In this document: positions 59,359-64,000 of the stretch, piece after piece | Layout of the letters: every line of letters begins with the position of its first letter | Numbering within the stretch: position 1 is the first letter of the stretch | Translations under genes and position numbers: made by a program | Assembly: GCA_037576195.1 (NCBI GenBank) | Contig: CM075103.1 | Coordinates: forward strand, 13,888,001-13,952,000 | Length of the DNA stretch: 64,000 bases | Direction of reading: 5' to 3' | From: Phytoseiulus persimilis | Taxonomy: Eukaryota > Arthropoda > Arachnida > Mesostigmata > Phytoseiidae | Notes under the pieces: generated by a model | Databases searched by the model: none | Told to the model about the DNA's origin: nothing | Seen by the model: only the letters and a program-made list of their open reading frames with translations

Positions 59359-60040
59359 GGGTAAAAGTACCAGTTATGGGCCACCTACCAGTTATGGGTC
59401 AAGTACTGACCACTTATGGGCCTTAAGGGCGGTGAACTTTTCCACGAGGGGACCGCCTCTTGTCTACTGCGGAGTCAACGGGAACAATATGAAGCCCTTT
59501 CACCCTCGGGAATCAGTGATGTCTGTGGAAGCTTCACCTTTGCACCGGAGCGAGAAGGCAGACTGGGGAGCAGAGTCAAATTCGATACATCGCCGTATAG
59601 TTTGTGAGACATTTGAAAGTTCGGTCGGATGTGGACATCGGAATGGCTTGAAGTTGACGGGGCGAGAGTCTCCCGAAAGTGAGTGCTCGAATCATTCGTG
59701 AGACAGCACAATCGCGAGCTGTGTCTCTGATTCGTTCCTATAGCAGATCTCGATTCGTACCTCCAATTTGCCGCTGAAGAGGTTCCCAGCCTGAATTCTT
59801 TCGATGAATCATCAAGAAATCGAGCGCGTTTCGTTGATTTGGGGAGATGGGCGGAAGGGAATCAGTAGATCGTTCCACGATTCACCCCCTCTCGAAGGAG
59901 AGGCGCTCCTTCCACACGAAACGCCTTCGGTTAGAGCAGTACTCTGCATTGCGTCGATGGCCCAATTCTGGTCAGTATTTGGCCCACAACTAGTAGGTGT
60001 CCCGTAACTGGTAAGTGACCCATAGTTGGTACTTTTACCC
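59359..60040. mobile_element. Nonautonomous inverted-repeat element with GGGTAAAAGTACCA ends
   Basis: GGGTAAAAGTACCA at the left end is matched by TGGTACTTTTACCC at the right, each flanked by TA (59357-59358, 60041-60042). Inside, both ends carry repeated 'ACCAGTTATGGG' type motifs in opposite orientation. These are CCAGTTATGGGCC and CCAGTTATGGGTC on the left; CCCATAGTTGG and CCCGTAACTGG on the right. The 682-base element has no transposase. TA flanks suggest a Tc1/mariner-type mobiliser, but the ends are not ones I can name. Confidence 0.75.
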
Positions 60041-60042
60041 TA

Positions 60043-63000
60043 CTGAATAAAACTCCGATTCCATCCGCAAGAAGAGATGTTTGTAGCATTTGAGAAATTC
60101 ACAGGCTCTTGGGGATCTGTGTTGAAACTACATACTAGAACCAGAAGCGGGAGAACTTCAATGGGAAGAATCACGCTGCTCGCTGGACAACAAAAAGTCG
60201 ACCACCTGTGAAGTCAACCGTACTCGAGGGCGCAGATCAATACTCCGCTCGAGGAAAGGACCAGATTAGCCAGCTCGGAGACCCATGTGCGCAGCCCGAT
60301 GTGCCTGAGCAAGAAGAAACCATCGACGACTTGGAATGAATGAGGAAACGAATGAACCATGAGTATTGTCTCTAGTTCAATATGAGAATATCAGTAGTTC
60401 ACATGCGAGCCACTCCTTCGTAGAATCGCTCTCTTCTCGAATTTGTTGTCGCCCAAACGACTCGACCTTGGCGTATTCGTCATGGTTGCATAGGACAAGA
60501 GCCGTTCAACCTTTGCGATAAATGGCGGTTGCGTGTTGAACTCTTTGAAGATCGCTGCAATGGGTGCGGAACGTATTGTGGGATACTTTAGAGGATCATT
60601 GAAGTATGACTTCATGACTGTTTCAGCCTGAGCTCCTGACTCCGGTTGCTGCAACTCTTCTGTGGAGTCCCGATCCGAATAAGGGTCGATCTCAAAAGGC
60701 TCCGGACCTGGAGTGCGCGGAGCTGGCCGCGCATGGATGTGCTCCTTGAATTTGTCCAGGACGTCTGAGGCTATGCACCAGAACTATACCTCCTCGAGGA
60801 GGGGCCTCGAGCTATCGCCGCTTTCTCCTGGCGCGGCAGTCGAGTAACCCCTTGGAGCGTTTCTCAACGCTTTGCTTGAGACTCACCCTCAGAAACCTGA
60901 TTTTTGAATTTGATTATGATTTATATCATCATAACCTGATCCTGAGTGTTGATCATGATCATGATTAGGTCCAGCCCTGTCCCATTTCGACAATACTCGA
61001 TTGATCGTCGTGGACCCCTGCTGTTCCGATGTTCCGTTTTTTCCACACCCTCACGGATTCTGTCGAGGGCGCCGCGTAGAAAACCTGCGGACTCGTTCTA
61101 TTCTCTACTTTGGAAGCAACTTCCTGGCTTCAGGGGGACAAAAGACTCCACCTAGTACGATTCTGGATCACTGCATGTGCGACACCTCGGAACAGAATGA
61201 AGTACGTTCGTCATGAGAGCTGCGGGATGTTTCGTCTCCGCAAACACGTCGAGCCGACGTGAACAGGCCTGAAAACTTGCAAAGCGCAATGAGGAAAGCT
61301 CGCGTCATAATGAAGAGTCGTTAATACAGAGAGCTCCCTGCGAGCAGGCTACCAGGTAGAGCCAGGTCACTCAGCGGATTGTTTCAACTCGCAGGGAAGC
61401 CCCCGTGGGTCGATCGAGTGGTCACTTCGTGGTCGGATGATCGAGCTGTTATCTGGTAGTGAAAGGAGCTCGCTGGCTCTTTCGGAGCAAGGCGAAACGG
61501 AAGCTTCCGACTGACTCATAATGATGGTAAGTGCGTTGAATAACCAATATTATTATCACCGAGTATGAAAGGTCGAAGAAAATACAGATGCTCCCGTCAC
61601 GTAGCGCGAGTACACTCGAAACGCTTTAGTATGTATTATGACCGCCGATGAGTGACTCCAGGATCGGCAGAAGGCTCCCATCTACCCTTCGAACTCATCT
61701 GATCGGGATGTTATTTGGCAGTTTTCCAGTGTGGTTCAGTATTCTTGTCAGGTTTCCAACGCGATCGAAAGCGCGCCTTCCCATGCTTCGTATTCACGCC
61801 GGGAATGTTCCTGGAAATATCAAAATGAGAGGTTTTATGAAGTCAGCTGTGTGTTCAAGAGTGTTTCAGAAAGTTAGGACTCAGACCTCTTGCGACTCGC
61901 TCTCAGTAACATCTAGGGCTCTCTGATGCCATGTATCTGGCTGTTCCGGGGAGGGATGAGTCTTTGAAGCATTCGGCGAGAGACTGAGTATTATCGCTAC
62001 AAGATAAGCCGTTCCAATGATTTTCCTTCGCTCGCATTCAAGCATGCTCCAGAAATATTTATTGTCAGCGCGAAAATGAGTAGGGAAGATATTCCAACTG
62101 ACTTTCCTGGGAAAAAAAATCAATGGCGCCGTTGTTAAACAGCCATTCTTGCCGACGTCAGCGTCGTTATTGCCGTCGCAATCAGCTCATGCCTGTTTCC
62201 GAAATCATTTTCACACCGAGTCTGGAAGGAAACGTCCTCTCCGTGTTATCTCGAGCGCATGCTGATAGTCGAAGAACTTGTTCTCTGATGTTTTGAAGTC
62301 GTCGTCAGATTTTCCTACCGCGATATAGATTCGAAGTTGATCGCGGTTAGGAAGCGTTCCACTGCGACGGAACTTATCCAACCTGGTCCAGCGTCCGGAT
62401 CTCGAATAAACCAGAATCTACACATCTCCGATTCTCATCAGACTGCAATTCGTTGGGAACGGAAACCAATGGGATCGTTGAACACCTGATCGCTCGCTGC
62501 GAACCGTCGAAGAGTGACGTGATGAAAGGCTCAAATCAGACGGGGAGTCGACTACGGGATTGTTCTTAAGTAACCGACCGGGAATGGATGGAAGGTTCGG
62601 AGGAGATCGGGAATGGCTTATCTCATGGAGGCGAAATCCGAAAGGGTGGCGAGGAGGTCTCTCGAGAGCTCTATTCCTGGATTCCAGCAAGTTCGCAAGA
62701 GTAGATCAATACAGAGCCTCGGAGCTCAACGAAAGAATCACCTTTTGATACCATGTCTGCATTCATAACGGATGGGAAGTGAAAAGGGTTTGTACGCACG
62801 AATGGTACTCCAACGAACTCCGGAGAAGTGCCTCGATGCCAGGATGAGAGGAGATTCGAGACCCGGCCTTTGAAGTTCTCCTCAGCTTCTGATCCCCGGA
62901 AGTCAACCAAATCAATATTTCTTGTTAAGCAATGAGCGATATCAGACTCGTAATAACCCACTTGAAAGCGAAATATAATTTCAGGTTGACTCGGAACGCT

Positions 63001-63548
63001 CCCGAGCGCGTTTCTGAGTCGGAGACGAGGGCTCGAACGATGAAAAATTGGATTAAACCCTGAAATCGGCCGACGAGAGAGTAGATCGAATTGTTGAACG
63101 ATTGCGCAGTTTGGCTCGTTGATTCGCTCCTTGCCTGGCGATCGTTGCCCAGCCATTCCGGCGGGCGAGTCGAAGTTCGAACAACGGAAGAGCGAACGAG
63201 GGACGGGCTAAAAGCGTAGAGGTTTTTTCTCGCGCACAACCGACCTTTTCACCTCATTGCACGCCAACCCGTTCGTTGAAAAATGATGCCCGTCCGGGGC
63301 TGACGCGGGCTGCCGCCCTGCGTGCTCTATCGCTTCCCGGTCCTGTTCTTTCTGCTTCCCGAGGTCCCGCGCCTCGATTTCCGTTTTTTTTTTCTCATCG
63401 TTCCCAATGTGAGCCAAGAACACCTTCCTCTTCGGAGATTAGGCCAACGTCTGCGATTCCCGTGCCGTTCATGAGGACAAATCTCTCACAATACAAACGA
63501 TATCAGGATCGAGAACGATGGTGTGGGGGAAGATAAAGAGCAATTCAG
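60043..63548. other. Region without a recognised gene
   Basis: The longest frame is 161 codons on the minus strand (62671-63156), without known motif, starting at an ATG and reading EIIFRFQVGYYESDIAHCL and FVGVPFVRTNPFHFPS. It might be an exon of a gene continuing to the right, but no splice chain could be confirmed. Confidence 0.4.
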
Positions 63549-63809
63549 CTAAGGAGAGTCCGAAACAACACTCGGGTCGACTCGACAACAGCACACGCCG
63601 CTGCAAACCTCGTGGTGAACCTTGGGTCGATCGCCGTCGTCAAGCGAGGTGGAGCGGGAACTTCTCGTTCTCCCACGTCGGGTCGCCGACGACTTCGCAA
63701 TCAGGTTCGCTGACGGCGTGTGGGGGCCTCCGATCTGCCAGTCGTCGAAGCGGCACATGAAACGGCAACGAAGTGCCATCATGCACGCGCCAAATAGAAC
63801 GGGGACGCC
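63549..63809 (-). CDS. Possible 3'-terminal exon of a minus-strand gene at the right edge
   Basis: On the minus strand a pyrimidine-rich acceptor (ACTTTTTTTTTCACTCCAG) is followed by an 87-codon frame to a stop. It reads GVPVLFGACMMALRCRF, then FDDWQIGGPHTPSANLI and an Arg/Ser-rich tail. The short hydrophobic start followed by a basic, Ser-rich tail would suit the last membrane helix and cytoplasmic end of a membrane protein. No family is recognised, and the upstream exons would lie to the right of about 63830 or outside the window. Confidence 0.3.
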   Translation of the reverse strand, partial: GVPVLFGACMMALRCRFMCRFDDWQIGGPHTPSANLIAKSSATRRGRTRSSRSTSLDDGDRPKVHHEVCSGVCCCRVDPSVVSDSP

Positions 63810-64000
63810 CTGGAGTGAAAAAAAAAGTGTCACAAAAGACGACGTAAACAGCCTCAGGAGTCGGGAGTGTGACTCTCTCGATCTGAACGCCTCTGTTGCC
63901 CCAACAGATATAGTGTCTATCTCTTCCGGGTTCGCCTGCGTCGCGATCTCGGGAGGGAGGGAGGCGGAATGGCAACGAGAACTCCGACAGAGAACCAGAG

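Noticed and set aside
1..64000. CRISPR arrays, bacterial operons, rRNA genes, phage or biosynthetic clusters
   Set aside because: No regularly spaced repeats, ribosome-binding sites or long uninterrupted genes; the window is a spliced animal genome.

Overview
This is animal genomic DNA, most likely from an arthropod and plausibly a mite or other chelicerate. The genes are split by short introns (about 90-500 bases) with GT-AG ends, the base composition is balanced, and the window holds two LINE-type retroelements and several DNA transposons. There is no operon structure. The species assignment is an inference, not something the sequence proves. Exon chains were built by eye from family motifs plus matching splice phases.

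Layout. (1) 1-4.8 kb: no recognised gene, a (GT)n tract and one hairpin. (2) 4846-17538, plus strand: a complete 19-exon gene for an NRF-6 type ('nose resistant to fluoxetine') membrane acyltransferase, about 748 aa. Its 5.8-kb first intron contains a possible small gene on the minus strand and a decayed relative of it. (3) 20.7-32.8 kb: a diverged tandem duplication. Each unit holds a full seven-exon gene for cytosolic NAD-dependent glycerol-3-phosphate dehydrogenase (21925-23845 and 29236-31166). The two proteins are identical although the flanks have drifted, and a third partial unit starts near 33.7 kb. The second unit carries a 410-bp TTAA-flanked insertion with a laminin-G-like exon fragment. 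A decayed DDE transposon sits between the units. (4) 35.6-36.3 kb: a decayed partial copy of the NRF-6 gene. (5) 40.6-45.1 kb: a frameshifted non-LTR retrotransposon with a CCHC gag ORF, an ATGA overlap, and an ORF2 with a zinc finger, reverse transcriptase and a restriction-like endonuclease. (6) 45393-46795, minus strand: a four-exon CPEB/Orb2-like RNA-binding protein (two RRMs plus a ZZ zinc domain) with no visible regulatory N-terminus. (7) 47-64 kb: mostly repeat debris. It contains a long inverted repeat with a 15-bp minisatellite, a second truncated LINE, and two TA-flanked nonautonomous DNA elements. A possible terminal exon of a minus-strand gene lies at the right edge.

The genes do not form one pathway. 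GPDH is core glycerol/lipid and redox metabolism, the NRF-6 protein is a multi-pass membrane acyltransferase, and CPEB controls mRNA translation. The main theme is local duplication, conversion and transposition. No wholly new defence or biosynthetic system was found. The best candidates for novelty are the homogenised GPDH pair, the exon-carrying TTAA element, the two-ORF endonuclease LINE and the short CPEB paralogue.
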